Assembly: GCF_000015205.1 (NCBI RefSeq)
Contig: NC_008701.1
Location: 713,436-777,435 of the forward strand
Direction: 5' to 3'
Length of the DNA stretch: 64,000 nucleotides
Origin: Pyrobaculum islandicum DSM 4184
Lineage (GTDB): Archaea > Thermoproteota > Thermoprotei > Thermoproteales > Thermoproteaceae
Shown here piece by piece: positions 35,255 through 44,303 of the stretch (position 1 is its first letter; each line of letters opens with the position of its first letter). Both the position numbers and the translations under genes were made by a program. The notes under the pieces were generated by a model that did no database searches, was not told where the DNA came from, and worked only from the letters and a program-made list of their open reading frames with translations.

Positions 35255-36079
35255 CTACACCCCTAAGACCCCTCTCGCTGCTGTAATAAGTTGCTCTTTG
35301 CCTTTCCAAGCTAACTCTAACGCCATCTCTAGTTCTTGCGAAGTAAACGTCCCTATTGTCTTCTGAACAGCCACTATACGATCCTCCGATATTGTAAATG
35401 TAATCCGCCCATCTAAGCTTAACTCCTCTTCAAAAGTTGGGTCTAGAAACAGGACCCCTCCTATTTTACCAACTGAGACCGCAATAGGGGCCTTACTTAC
35501 CTCAATAGGTAAAGGCGTTTTATTATTGCGATCTAGTTTTACACCTTGTTCGTCTTTCACGACTACAGGTAGTTGAGTATCTTTTAATGCAGCAACGGCG
35601 GCAAGATTTGCCGCATCTATTAAATTTCCATCGTCGTTAATAACATAAAGGTCAACCCAGAGAACATACGCTTTACCTCCCTCTACGACCAATTTCTTGA
35701 AATCTACATAGCCACAATGTCTAATACCGCGGTCAATTACTCTGGCAAGCTCTATTGCAAACTCATCAGGGGGGCCCACCTCAGTATAAGGCGATGCATG
35801 AGGCAAAACTTCTGCATTTACTACTAACACACCCTCATCTGGTGCGTCTGGAAACGGTTGTCCAAGACTCACTTTGACGCCAGCTACAACATGTGTTTTT
35901 CCAAGTTTTACTTCGGCAGAGCCATCTGCTGTTTTAATAACACTAGTCTTAATTTCGATATTTCTAATTCTCTCGGGTTCTCTCCCATCTATTCTATATT
36001 TAGTCGCTAACAGTTTCCTAATCTGTTCTTTTCTTAGATAGGAGATAAAGCGTTTTCCATATGGTGAAATAGACGCCAT
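35255..36079 (-). CDS. rrp42: Exosome complex component Rrp42
   Basis: A 274-aa RNase PH-fold protein, the non-catalytic partner in the hexameric (Rrp41-Rrp42)3 ring. Seen: RNIEIKTSVIKTADGSAEVKLGKT, PFPDAPDEGVLVVN, GGKAYVLWVDLYVINDDGNLIDAA. The phosphate-binding Arg/active residues of Rrp41 are replaced, as expected. A GGGAGGTAATT ribosome-binding site precedes ATG 36079, one of the few clear Shine-Dalgarno sites here, fitting internal-operon translation. It starts 2 nt from the rrp41 stop. Confidence 0.96.
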   Translation of the reverse strand: MASISPYGKRFISYLRKEQIRKLLATKYRIDGREPERIRNIEIKTSVIKTADGSAEVKLGKTHVVAGVKVSLGQPFPDAPDEGVLVVNAEVLPHASPYTEVGPPDEFAIELARVIDRGIRHCGYVDFKKLVVEGGKAYVLWVDLYVINDDGNLIDAANLAAVAALKDTQLPVVVKDEQGVKLDRNNKTPLPIEVSKAPIAVSVGKIGGVLFLDPTFEEELSLDGRITFTISEDRIVAVQKTIGTFTSQELEMALELAWKGKEQLITAARGVLGV

Positions 36080-36081
36080 AA

Positions 36082-36822
36082 TTACCTCCCGTAGATATCC
36101 TCAGCTATTGTCATATATTTGCTCTTTAGCGCGTCACGAGCTTTTTGATATACAAACTCGGCACCTTTAATAGCAAGGTTAAGAGCCTCTAGAAACTTGT
36201 CTCTTGTCCAAGCTCCATCTAATTGGAGTAGGGTGAACCTCTTTAAGTTCGGCATATAGCCCACGGGGAGGTCCCCCTCGCCATACTGATCCTCGAGACC
36301 ATTTAAATCGAGTACTACCGCGCCATCTACAAGCCCCACAGACACTCCTATTACGAGATCTCTCATATACACACCAGCATCTGCAAGAGCTAGCGACGCG
36401 GCAGTAAGCGAGGCAACTCGTGTAGAGCCGTCTGCTTGAAGAATTTCGATAAAGACATCTATCCTAGACCTAGGGTATTGCTCTAATACGACCGCGGGTT
36501 CCAAGGCTTCTCTCAAGATTTTACTAATCTCAATCTCTCGTCTAGTGGGTGTTGGGCTCTTACGTTCATCTTTTGTACTAAACGGCGCCATGTGATATCT
36601 AACACGCATCACTCCTCTATCTGGTAAAGAAAGATGTCGTGGATGCATTTCTCTAGGCCCGTATACGGCGGCCACAGCAGTAGTTGCGCCGTAGGAGACC
36701 ATAGCAGAACCATCCGCGTTACTGACAATACCAACTGTAATGTTTACCTCCCTCATTTGGTCAGGAGCTCTTCCATCAGCTCTTACACCGTTTTGAAACA
36801 ATGGCACAGGAGGTTTCTTCAT
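36082..36822 (-). CDS. rrp41: Exosome complex exonuclease Rrp41
   Basis: A 246-aa catalytic RNase PH-like subunit that phosphorolytically degrades RNA 3' to 5'. Seen: NGVRADGRAPDQMREVNI, GSAMVSYGATTAVAAVYGP, MRVRYHMAPFST, and RSRIDVFIEILQADGSTRVASLTAAS with the catalytic Asp region VVLDLNGLEDQYGEGDLPV. Length standard. Between rrp4 and rrp42. Confidence 0.97.
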   Translation of the reverse strand: MKKPPVPLFQNGVRADGRAPDQMREVNITVGIVSNADGSAMVSYGATTAVAAVYGPREMHPRHLSLPDRGVMRVRYHMAPFSTKDERKSPTPTRREIEISKILREALEPAVVLEQYPRSRIDVFIEILQADGSTRVASLTAASLALADAGVYMRDLVIGVSVGLVDGAVVLDLNGLEDQYGEGDLPVGYMPNLKRFTLLQLDGAWTRDKFLEALNLAIKGAEFVYQKARDALKSKYMTIAEDIYGR

Positions 36823-36862
36823 AAGACGCCTTATTATTAAAATTACTTATAGTTTTCGGACT

Positions 36863-37558
36863 CTAGGTCTTGCCCGTCTTCCACTTCTCTATCTCTGTTT
36901 TTATTCTATCTGTGAGCCCCATCACATGGCTCTCGGCCTCTATCTTCTTAACTAGGCTGGCTAGAAATACCTCGTCTTTTACATCTCTACACCTAATCCA
37001 AATCCTGCCGTTTTGACCTACGATGATGTCACAACCCAACTCCATTAATGTGTTTAACATGCTTCCTTTTTTCCCAATTACACGGGGAACTTTCACAGGG
37101 GATATCTCTATAACCGTTCCACGCTCTACCTTTCCCACTTTCTCCTCTTTCAAGGTAAGTATGATAGGGTATTCATCTGTTAAATCCACATCCTTAACTT
37201 TTGCTACTATTACATCTCCGATATTGAGAAAAGTTGTGAGCGGCGTGGTCTCTAAGTCGACATGTTTATGCAACGCCTCGCTAACAGGGAGATATGCCGG
37301 CATAAATGACCTCACATCGACCTCCCAACCTGTAGCTAACACATCTGTGACATACCCCACGACTAAATCTCCTTTTTTAGGCCTATATGTGCCCTCTAAT
37401 GGAACTATGACCACAACATCCTCTCTAAATTCCACAAGACCTACAACAAGGCTTCTATATTTGCCGTTGTCTAAGTACACCGGCCCTTCTACTCTACTCT
37501 CTGCAGTGGCTACAACATCGCCCGGAAATACTAACTGGCGGGGAACTACGAGATGCAT
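36863..37558 (-). CDS. rrp4: Exosome RNA-binding cap protein Rrp4
   Basis: A 231-aa Rrp4 with N-terminal domain (VPRQLVFPGDVVA), S1 domain (LVVGYVTDVLATGWEVDV) and KH domain (ISPVKVPRVIGKKGSMLNTLMELGCDIIVGQNGRIWI). It caps the exosome ring and favours poly(A). Its ATG at 37558 is directly adjacent to the SBDS stop, overlapping by 1 nt. Confidence 0.97.
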   Translation of the reverse strand: MHLVVPRQLVFPGDVVATAESRVEGPVYLDNGKYRSLVVGLVEFREDVVVIVPLEGTYRPKKGDLVVGYVTDVLATGWEVDVRSFMPAYLPVSEALHKHVDLETTPLTTFLNIGDVIVAKVKDVDLTDEYPIILTLKEEKVGKVERGTVIEISPVKVPRVIGKKGSMLNTLMELGCDIIVGQNGRIWIRCRDVKDEVFLASLVKKIEAESHVMGLTDRIKTEIEKWKTGKT

Positions 37559-38256
37559 TAGTACACAATTTCTAGTATTCTAATATCGGCATCACCATGA
37601 GTAATATCATTGACTTTAGAAATTAACGCATCTTGTAGACCTGCCGGCAACTCCAATACAGCTTCCCATGATCCATCTGGTCTATATCTCTCGTTTACTA
37701 TCTTCGCCATTTTTACAACCAAACCCTTTACTCTTTGGGCATAAGTAGACGAAACGGAAAGAGAAATACGTGCAGTAGCTATCTTAATAGGGATAATCCT
37801 CTGGATCTCTTTTAAAATCTCCTGTACTTGCTCCTCAGCTGGTTTGAAAGGATCTATAGACACTCTGGCTTGTTCTATAGCGTTTTCAACTCTCTGAGGA
37901 GGCACAGGAGTCCTCGTCCTAACATCAATACAATTGCGTGAAATCCACTCGATAATCTGTCTCTTCTTATCTTCAATAAGTTTCCTCCTCTGCTCCGCCG
38001 TAAGAGGTATTTCACCTTCCTTTATGATAATCTCAGCGATTTTTCTTATATCGGTAGTGCCAAAAACTTTTTTCAAAGACTGCTCCGACGCGCGAAGACC
38101 TTTTTTTGCGTCTTTGTATATCTCCTCGTGGACAAGTATTTTATCTATCCCCAGGGACTTCCCCAACTTTAGCTCTAGCGCGGCATCTGGGTCTACTAGG
38201 ATTTCAAAATGCTCGCCGCCTCTGTCAAGTTTTGCAACCGCCACCTTCTTCGTCAT
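37558..38256 (-). CDS. sbds: Ribosome maturation protein SBDS
   Basis: About 232 aa from ATG 38256 (MTKKVAVAKLDRGGEHFEIL); an ATG three codons earlier is also possible. Three-domain SBDS: N-terminal FYSH domain (1-90), helical middle (LTAEQRRKLIEDKKRQIIEWI) and C-terminal ferredoxin-like domain. In archaea it helps release aIF6 from the large subunit. First of the core superoperon genes here, 33 nt after thiR stop at 38299. Confidence 0.95.
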   Translation of the reverse strand: MTKKVAVAKLDRGGEHFEILVDPDAALELKLGKSLGIDKILVHEEIYKDAKKGLRASEQSLKKVFGTTDIRKIAEIIIKEGEIPLTAEQRRKLIEDKKRQIIEWISRNCIDVRTRTPVPPQRVENAIEQARVSIDPFKPAEEQVQEILKEIQRIIPIKIATARISLSVSSTYAQRVKGLVVKMAKIVNERYRPDGSWEAVLELPAGLQDALISKVNDITHGDADIRILEIVY

Positions 38257-38298
38257 CACCCACATCTCCTAAAGGTATTAAAAATTTATCTACACTCT

Positions 38299-39171
38299 TT
38301 ACGAGATGCAATTGGCTATTTCCACGATCTTTGTGGCAACATCTATGGCGTCTATGCCAAAAACGTAAGCGTTTGGCTCTATCCCACGACCTCCTGAATC
38401 ATAAATGACGTCGAATACTTCTCTACGAAATACTGAAACAACGTTAGATATTATCTCCTCCTCGCTATTGCTAGGCCCTACCTCTGCTACATTTAGTTTA
38501 TTTTTAATACATTCCTTAGCCACGTATGCGATATTTGCAACCGCCTTGATCTCGCCGTGTATTTTATTCACCTCTTGTAATAGAGCTGTCAAAAATCGTG
38601 AAGCACCCGGCTTAGGCTTCCCCCTCACCATTAGTTGAGTTCCTTCTACATATATTCTACCTGGAAATCCAACTCCGACTCCTAGGTCTAGTTCTATTAT
38701 ATTCATTAAAACCTTTGGCACCAACTTGTAGCAGTTATTACACCTACGCAAAATCTCGAAAGCAGTTTCTACTCTTTTTACAACCTCAGTGTATATATGG
38801 ATATCTTTACAAATCTCACAGCTTTGTAACATTGGGTGCATTACTCTATGTAATCGACATAATCTAAGTGTTGAAAGTAGAGTTAACGCATAGTTGTTGA
38901 GATAACGTAGTGCTTCTTCCACACTTCCCAACTCAACCAAACTCTTTGTGGATCTTATCAATCTCCCCAGTTCTCTCCTGTCTATTATCTTAAGAAGTTT
39001 TTCTTCGTAATATGTCTTCGGGTTTTTGAGATATGCACTGACAGCAGGTTGCGAAATACCTAAGAGTTGCCCTATTTTGCTTTGTGAATATCCCATTTCG
39101 GCTAGTTCGTGTGCCAACAAGCCTTTTAAAGGCGCTATGAAGACCTCGACTACGAATTCGACAGGTATCAT
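38299..39171 (-). CDS. thiR: ThiR-like regulator: HTH plus ThiN domain
   Basis: A 290-aa protein with an N-terminal Cro-like HTH (YSQSKIGQLLGISQPAVSAYL, about 28-48) and a C-terminal ThiN-type thiamine-phosphate-binding domain (GFPGRIYVEG, GASRFLTAL, DVIYDSGGRGIEPNAYVFG). The middle has two CxxC-like pairs (QSCEICKDI and RRCNNCYKL) that could hold metal. ThiN-HTH proteins act as thiamine-phosphate-sensing repressors of thiamine synthesis in archaea. No thi gene is adjacent. The extra cysteines are not typical of all members. Confidence 0.75.
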   Translation of the reverse strand: MIPVEFVVEVFIAPLKGLLAHELAEMGYSQSKIGQLLGISQPAVSAYLKNPKTYYEEKLLKIIDRRELGRLIRSTKSLVELGSVEEALRYLNNYALTLLSTLRLCRLHRVMHPMLQSCEICKDIHIYTEVVKRVETAFEILRRCNNCYKLVPKVLMNIIELDLGVGVGFPGRIYVEGTQLMVRGKPKPGASRFLTALLQEVNKIHGEIKAVANIAYVAKECIKNKLNVAEVGPSNSEEEIISNVVSVFRREVFDVIYDSGGRGIEPNAYVFGIDAIDVATKIVEIANCIS

Positions 39172-39209
39172 AAAGCATATTTAATTACTTAATTTTAGAG
39201 TTTAGGCAG

Positions 39210-40130
39210 ATGGTAGATTACGTAGAAGTAGGAATTGGAGATTCAAAAGCCTCGGTTAGACTCGTAGATGTAACTTTCGTCACAGGAGTGGGGAAATCGA
39301 CATTTCTTGAGGTGTTGTATAGAGTAATTTCAAATATTGGTAAAAAGATACCTAAGATAAGAGAAAGTTGGAGCTTTTATGCTCAAAGTGGAGACATCTC
39401 CTATTCAATAGTTGTTAACAAATGGAGAGTTAGACAAACTATATCTGTAAAGGGAGAGGATATAGTATTTGAATATATTCCGTCAAAGCCCCTACATAGG
39501 TTAATAAAGCCTATAGAAGTAACTATCGCGGAGGCAGATGTCATAATCCCCAATATTAAAACGGAGGAACACCTATCTATTGTAGCTGAGGAGGATATAA
39601 ATAGATTCAACAGTCTCCTGGCCACGGCCAGGAAGAGCTTAGGCATTAAAATACAGATGTTAGGGCCCTACATAAGCCCCAAATCTCTCGTAGACGCTAA
39701 TGCACGCGTAAATACGCTAGATCGCTATGCCAGGAATTTGGCAGGAGTTTTATCATATTTAGCTCTTTATAGACCATCTGCATACGACTCTATAAGGGCT
39801 AGTCTCAAGAGAGTGGGGGTTTCTCTCTCAGTAGGCTTGGCCAAACCTGGTAAAATAGGCGCATTTGTTATCTCTAAGGGCTTAAAAATGCCTTTATCTA
39901 AAGCGCCATGTTCTATAAAAAGTCTGCTTGCTCTTACTACAGCATTAGAAATTAAACCGAATATCTTGTTAATAGATAATTTTGACTACTGTATGACGCG
40001 TAAAACTGCAGAAACTATAGCAATGTTACTTAGACAAAAACCTACAAGAGTTGTAGCAGAAATACACAATGAGGGAATTGTAGATTGGTTCGATATTCCC
40101 AACAAATCTGTTGTAGAGGTAATGTTATGA
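39210..40130 (+). CDS. ABC/SMC-like P-loop ATPase, atypical Walker A
   Basis: A 306-aa protein. The N-terminal FVTGVGKSTFLEVLYR looks like a shortened Walker A (GVGKST without the usual first Gly at the canonical distance). Near the C-terminus, NILLIDNFDYCMTRKTAETIAMLL resembles Walker B and the following helix of RecF/ABC-type ATPases, and TRVVAEIHNEGIVDWF resembles the region after the switch His. No transmembrane segments. Divergent from thiR, sharing a 38-bp intergenic. Function unknown; possibly a DNA-metabolism or defence-type AAA ATPase. Confidence 0.65.
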   Translation: MVDYVEVGIGDSKASVRLVDVTFVTGVGKSTFLEVLYRVISNIGKKIPKIRESWSFYAQSGDISYSIVVNKWRVRQTISVKGEDIVFEYIPSKPLHRLIKPIEVTIAEADVIIPNIKTEEHLSIVAEEDINRFNSLLATARKSLGIKIQMLGPYISPKSLVDANARVNTLDRYARNLAGVLSYLALYRPSAYDSIRASLKRVGVSLSVGLAKPGKIGAFVISKGLKMPLSKAPCSIKSLLALTTALEIKPNILLIDNFDYCMTRKTAETIAMLLRQKPTRVVAEIHNEGIVDWFDIPNKSVVEVML

Positions 40131-40139
40131 TCTCCTTCC

Positions 40140-40189
40140 TGCCCTAAAGGGCAGAATTTTCAGTTGTAAACGTGTTGTAAACGTTTACA
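40140..40189. other. Convergent intergenic hairpins, terminator or insertion-end relic
   Basis: CTGCCCT-AA-AGGGCAG (40139-40154) is followed by TTGTAAACGTG direct repeats and a perfect 14-bp palindrome TGTAAACGTTTACA (40176-40189). The first hairpin, GCCCTAAAGGGC, resembles right ends of IS200/IS605 elements, but it could also simply be a bidirectional terminator between convergent genes. Confidence 0.4.
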
Positions 40190-40409
40190 CAATAGCTTTT
40201 CTTAACTCTTCAATTACCTTTATCACTTCGTAGAGCTCTTCAATTTCCTTCTTTGCCATTTGCTCAGCCTCTTCTAAGACCTCGAGCGATTGCCCCCCAA
40301 CCTCAAACTCGTAAATGACGTAGTTAATTATTGACCTAGCCCCCACGCCCTCTAGCTCTTGGGCCATTTTTCGAAGTTTTGTAGTCAACTCAAGTGGCAA
40401 CCTCTCCAT
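40185..40409 (-). CDS. Small helical hypothetical protein, 74 aa
   Basis: Mostly helical acidic protein (LPLELTTKLRKMAQELEGVG...EEAEQMAKKEIEELYEVIKVIEELRK), possibly a coiled coil. It may have a ribbon-helix-helix-like start, but this is uncertain. It lies 15 nt downstream of the COG1325 gene and is probably co-transcribed. Its stop region overlaps the palindrome at 40176-40189. Function unknown. Confidence 0.6.
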   Translation of the reverse strand: MERLPLELTTKLRKMAQELEGVGARSIINYVIYEFEVGGQSLEVLEEAEQMAKKEIEELYEVIKVIEELRKAIV

Positions 40410-40424
40410 GTGGCTTATATTGAC

Positions 40425-40841
40425 TTAGGTTTTTAACGCTTCTCTTAAAGACATTAGAAAATTTCTCATATCCCCCACAGCATATGTCTTTCCCCTCACT
40501 TCTAAATATATAGTATCGTCTCCATGTGAAATTTTCAAAATTCCTCTATATGCTTGTTGTTTATCCAGCTTTAAATATAGTCGCATTTCCTCTACTCCTG
40601 TCAACATAAGCGTAAATTCGACATCGTCGAGCCTCACCAAGATGGACTTCAACGCCTCTAAAGCCTCACATTCGTATAGCCTCATCTCTACTATCTGTAT
40701 CACATTGCCATAGTGCCCTCTTACATTTTTTACAACATAGCGTCCCCTTATTACGTTTTCTAGCGCATGTAGGACTTTCTCAGGATCTTCTGTGGCGTGT
40801 ATATATACACGTGCATAAAGGAGGGAAATTGGGCAAGACAT
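40425..40841 (-). CDS. RNA-binding protein of the COG1325 (exosome-linked) family
   Basis: A 138-aa protein with the family pattern: YARVYIHATEDPEKVLHALENVI, GHYGNVIQIVEM, then a dsRBD-like alpha/beta region (LVRLDDVEFTLML, YLKLDKQQAYRG). COG1325 proteins often occur with exosome genes in archaea and are predicted to bind RNA. It is separated from the exosome operon here by the thiR/ATPase pair. Confidence 0.75.
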   Translation of the reverse strand: MSCPISLLYARVYIHATEDPEKVLHALENVIRGRYVVKNVRGHYGNVIQIVEMRLYECEALEALKSILVRLDDVEFTLMLTGVEEMRLYLKLDKQQAYRGILKISHGDDTIYLEVRGKTYAVGDMRNFLMSLREALKT

Positions 40842-40887
40842 GGATCTAATATGACATACTTAAAAATGAGTATATCGAGCTAGTAAC

Positions 40888-41142
40888 ATGAGCACTTATA
40901 TTATTCAAATCGACAATGTACACATAGAGTGCGATATGGAGTACGGCGTAAGTAAGGACATTGTATGTAAAGTAGTTGGGGTTTCACATGAGTGTTTAGA
41001 TGACACAATAAGAAAGATAGGGCTTGAAGATTATGTAAAAGTGGAGGATAACACGCTCTATATATTAACGTCAATATTTAAGACAGGTAAGACACCCGGA
41101 GAGGTAATAAAGGAAATAGCTATGTTGTCACGTTTCTGCTAG
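40888..41142 (+). CDS. Hypothetical protein, 84 aa
   Basis: Small acidic protein (MSTYIIQIDNVHIECDMEYGV...AMLSRFC) with four cysteines (CDMEYG, VCKVV, ECLDD and a C-terminal Cys). It looks like one compact alpha/beta domain. It converges with psmA (4-bp overlap). No family recognised. Confidence 0.6.
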   Translation: MSTYIIQIDNVHIECDMEYGVSKDIVCKVVGVSHECLDDTIRKIGLEDYVKVEDNTLYILTSIFKTGKTPGEVIKEIAMLSRFC

Positions 41143-41864
41143 GTCTTCTTAGGTAGTTTTGTTAATAAAGTAGCAATTTCGTCTTGTGTCATTTTCCGTA
41201 TTTTTCTCTCCTCAATTGTGGCATATGCAACTTCGATATTGTTGCTATCGGAAATCTCTACGGCGGAGGCCAAGGCTTTAGCTGCAAGCTCTATGCACTC
41301 TCTGATATCAATGTCGAATTTATAGTTCTTTTCTAGGTATTCCGAAATTGTGCCGGCATCTGAACCTATTGCTGTAGCAAAATAGCCGATGTAAACTCCT
41401 GAAGGATCTGTCTGAAATAGACGGGCGCCATGTCTATCAACTCCGGCAATTAATAACGCGACACCAAAAGGCCTAGCTCCACCGAATTGTGTATATTGTT
41501 GCTTTAAGTTACATATAGCCTTTGTGAGAAGCTCTACGTCGATAGGCTCATCATAGATGAACCTGTGGCTTAACGCCACGTCGCGAGCATAGTCTATTAA
41601 AATTCTGGCATCTGCCAGAAGTCCTGAGGGAGAAGCAGCTACATGTTCATCGATGAGATAAATTTTCTCTAAGGAAGATGGGTCAAACAGAGCGGATATT
41701 TTTCTCTTTTCTGCAACTAATACAACGCCGCCTCTACACTTTACGCCGACGGTAGGCCAACCTCTTTTAACAGCCTCTCCGGCGTATTCTACTTGATATA
41801 TTTTTCCCTCAGGTGAGAATATAGTTATTGCTCTATCGTAACCCGCCATGGCAGGTGGGAACAT
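41139..41864 (-). CDS. psmA: Proteasome subunit alpha
   Basis: About 241 aa from ATG 41864 (MFPPAMAGYDRAITIFSPEG); a TATA-like TATTTAAAG lies 20-27 nt upstream, so the in-frame ATG at 41894 is unlikely. The N-terminal H0 helix and gate signature AGYDRAITIFSPEGKIYQVEYA are diagnostic of alpha subunits. GGARPFGVALLIAG and the C-terminal helix are normal. It forms the outer 7-mer rings of the 20S core. It belongs to the same conserved neighbourhood as the exosome genes. Confidence 0.96.
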   Translation of the reverse strand: MFPPAMAGYDRAITIFSPEGKIYQVEYAGEAVKRGWPTVGVKCRGGVVLVAEKRKISALFDPSSLEKIYLIDEHVAASPSGLLADARILIDYARDVALSHRFIYDEPIDVELLTKAICNLKQQYTQFGGARPFGVALLIAGVDRHGARLFQTDPSGVYIGYFATAIGSDAGTISEYLEKNYKFDIDIRECIELAAKALASAVEISDSNNIEVAYATIEERKIRKMTQDEIATLLTKLPKKT

Positions 41865-41957
41865 GATACGGCCAAGTTGCGTCTTTAAATACATTAGCGC
41901 CGCACTAAATCTAGCCAGAGAGGCCGAAAGCTTAAATAACTTTTAGCACGGGCCGTT

Positions 41958-43544
41958 GTGTCTTCAATATATTCTTATGAAGCTTTGCCGGTAGCCGAAT
42001 GGTTTAGACGCAATAGAGAGTTAGCGGGATTCCACAATCCAGCAAGGGCACTTTATCAAACTATTAGAGAACTTGTTGAAAACTCTCTAGACGCCACGGA
42101 GACCTACGGCATTTTACCTAACATATACATCCGGGTTAGCATAGAAGATGAGCAAAAGGGGTGGGCGTCGGTATATGTAGAAGACAACGGAATAGGTATT
42201 CCAGGCAACGAAATTCCGAATGTCTTTGGCCGCGTCTTTTATAGCAGTAAATACAAGATAAAACAACATCGCGGCGTATTTGGCCTAGGCCTTAAGATGG
42301 TGGTGTTATATTCACAAAGTACTACAAATAAACCTGTATATGTCAGATCTTCAACTATTAAATCAGATAAAATATATGAATACCAAATAATGATCGATAC
42401 AAATAATAACAGTCCAATTATTTTAGATAGACGAGAGTACCCTAATAAATACAAATGGCACGGCACAGCTGTCAAAGTATATTTAGAGGGCAACTGGCCT
42501 GCTGCAAAAAAGAGAATCGAAGACTATTTAAAGAGAACTGCCATCATAGCGCCGTATGCCGAAATTATACTCAAGAGTCCCGATTTAGAGTTGTGGTTAA
42601 AGAGGAGAACCACGAAATTACCACCACCGCCTAAGGAAGGATTGCCGCATCCAAAAAGCGTAGACGTAGACACTGTAAAACAAATGCTGTTAGAAAGTAG
42701 GAACATGAGTCTCTTGGAGTTTCTAACGGAAAATTTTGATGCAGTTGGCGAGGGCACAGCCAAGGCTTTTCTTGAGTGGGCAGGTTTCAACCCAAATACG
42801 AAGACTACGGCGCTAACTCCTGAGGAAATCGTAAGACTGGTTGAAAAAATGAAACAATACGAAGGTTGGCGAAGGCCTCGTGCTGACTGGCTCTCTCCGG
42901 TCGGCTCGGAACTCTTAGAAATAGGCGCGAAGGCTATTTTGGGCGCTGAGGCTGTCTTCGCGGTTACGCGTAAGCCAGAATCCTACAGCGGCCACCCCTT
43001 TATAGTTGAAGTGGCTGTGGCGTGGGGCGGCCAGATACCGCCGGTTGACAAACCCCTCTTGTTACGTTATGCTAATAAAATCCCCCTACTATACGACGAA
43101 GGTGCTGATGTTGCTAGAAAAATAGTTGATGAGTTTAACTGGCAGAACTACAAGATAAAATTCCCAGCCCCCCTTGCTGTAATTACTCATATATGTTCAA
43201 CCAAGATACCATATGCATCAGCAGGTAAAGAGGCCATTGCGGAAGTACCAGAAATAGAAAAGGAGATAAGACTTGCGCTTAGAGATGTAGCAAAGAAGTT
43301 GAGACTATACTTATCACGGAAGGAGAAGGAAATGGAACTATTGAATAAATACATATCTCTAGCTAAATATGTGGATGAGATAGCACATAATCTATCGATA
43401 ATTACAAGGTTAGATAGGGAACCACTAGAGAAAAACCTCTATAAATTAATTGAGAAGAAAATCGGCTTAACAATAGATGAGCTAATTAAACATACATTAT
43501 CGACTCAATTAACACAACAAGAAGAGACTATAGCTGCTGCTTGA
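41958..43544 (+). CDS. top6B: DNA topoisomerase VI subunit B
   Basis: A 528-aa GHKL ATPase subunit of the type IIB topoisomerase, starting at GTG 41958. Bergerat fold motifs: LVENSLDA (N-box), VEDNGIGIP (G1) and RGVFGLGLKMVVLYSQ (G2). The helix-2-turn-helix region (WAGFNPNTKT...) and transducer follow. It gates ATP-driven strand passage with Top6A, which is encoded 15 kb away on the other strand at 58.5 kb; many archaea have the two genes adjacent. Confidence 0.96.
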   Translation: MSSIYSYEALPVAEWFRRNRELAGFHNPARALYQTIRELVENSLDATETYGILPNIYIRVSIEDEQKGWASVYVEDNGIGIPGNEIPNVFGRVFYSSKYKIKQHRGVFGLGLKMVVLYSQSTTNKPVYVRSSTIKSDKIYEYQIMIDTNNNSPIILDRREYPNKYKWHGTAVKVYLEGNWPAAKKRIEDYLKRTAIIAPYAEIILKSPDLELWLKRRTTKLPPPPKEGLPHPKSVDVDTVKQMLLESRNMSLLEFLTENFDAVGEGTAKAFLEWAGFNPNTKTTALTPEEIVRLVEKMKQYEGWRRPRADWLSPVGSELLEIGAKAILGAEAVFAVTRKPESYSGHPFIVEVAVAWGGQIPPVDKPLLLRYANKIPLLYDEGADVARKIVDEFNWQNYKIKFPAPLAVITHICSTKIPYASAGKEAIAEVPEIEKEIRLALRDVAKKLRLYLSRKEKEMELLNKYISLAKYVDEIAHNLSIITRLDREPLEKNLYKLIEKKIGLTIDELIKHTLSTQLTQQEETIAAA

Positions 43545-43627
43545 AGGAGATTACGTCAACATATTGTCTGTTGGACTTGCGTCCCGTTCCATTTTTGCTA
43601 CGAAGAGTCTACGTTGCCGATGTATTG

Positions 43628-44203
43628 CTAGCGGCACAAGAGTCCGCCCGGGTACGCCGGGGCGAGGGGCAACTCTCTGCCCCTCTGCACCTCTACGCCT
43701 AGGGACGCCAACTTAAGCTCGGCGCCCTCCTCCAACCTCCGCCTAATCCAAGCGACATTATTCTTCTTAAGTGGTATGGCGAATGAAGCTATACCGGTCT
43801 TCCGCAGTCTGAGGATGCCGCTCTTTAGGTCGACGAAGACCGCTCTACTCACGTCTTTTTCGTTTTCAACCCTAAGTTGTACGTCAAGGAGGACTGTTCT
43901 GAAGAACGCCACGTCGCGCCAGAGAAATTTGGCATAACCCACAAGGGCTTTCCCAAGCCCGTACTTGGGAAACACCTCCTCGATAATCCGGTGCGCCAAC
44001 CCCTGCCTGTCCGGCGTGAGCAAGCGGTCTAGCTTCTCCGCCGTTAGCCTCGGCTCTTCTTGTCCCGTGACCTCTTTCAACGGTCTCTTCGTGTACTCCT
44101 CTACGGCTAGGTACATCCTCGTCGCTAGGTCTAAGACGTCCGGCCGCTCCTCTACCAACCGCCACGGTATCTCTACCTTTAGCGTTCTGTAGACTTGGCC
44201 CAT
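43628..44203 (-). pseudogene. TnpB relic, N-terminal third
   Basis: ATG 44203 (MGQVYRTLKVEIPWRL) opens a TnpB N-terminal region: DVLDLATRMYLAVEEYTK, LTPDRQGLAHRIIEEVFPKYG, FLWRDVAFFRTVLLDVQL, DLKSGILRLRKTG, LKLASLGVE, after which the frame degrades and stops at 43628. The RuvC nuclease domain and zinc finger are absent. It lies head to head with a plus-strand C-terminal half at 44620. The 83 bp between top6B and this relic hold nothing recognisable. Confidence 0.75.
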
Positions 44204-44274
44204 GGGCGTATGTGGCGTGGGAGAGAAAAGCCAGTGTTGTGTTGACGGTGTGTGAAAGGTGAAACGGTGCGACA

Positions 44275-44303
44275 CACCTGGGTTTCAACGTGAAACCCAG
44301 GTG
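44275..44303. repeat. Perfect 13-bp inverted repeat upstream of TnpB start
   Basis: CACCTGGGTTTCA (44275-44287), ACG, then its exact reverse complement (44291-44303). It lies 72 bp upstream of the TnpB ATG at 44203, where IS200/IS605 elements carry their left-end hairpin for TnpA recognition. It could be a surviving left end. Confidence 0.6.
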
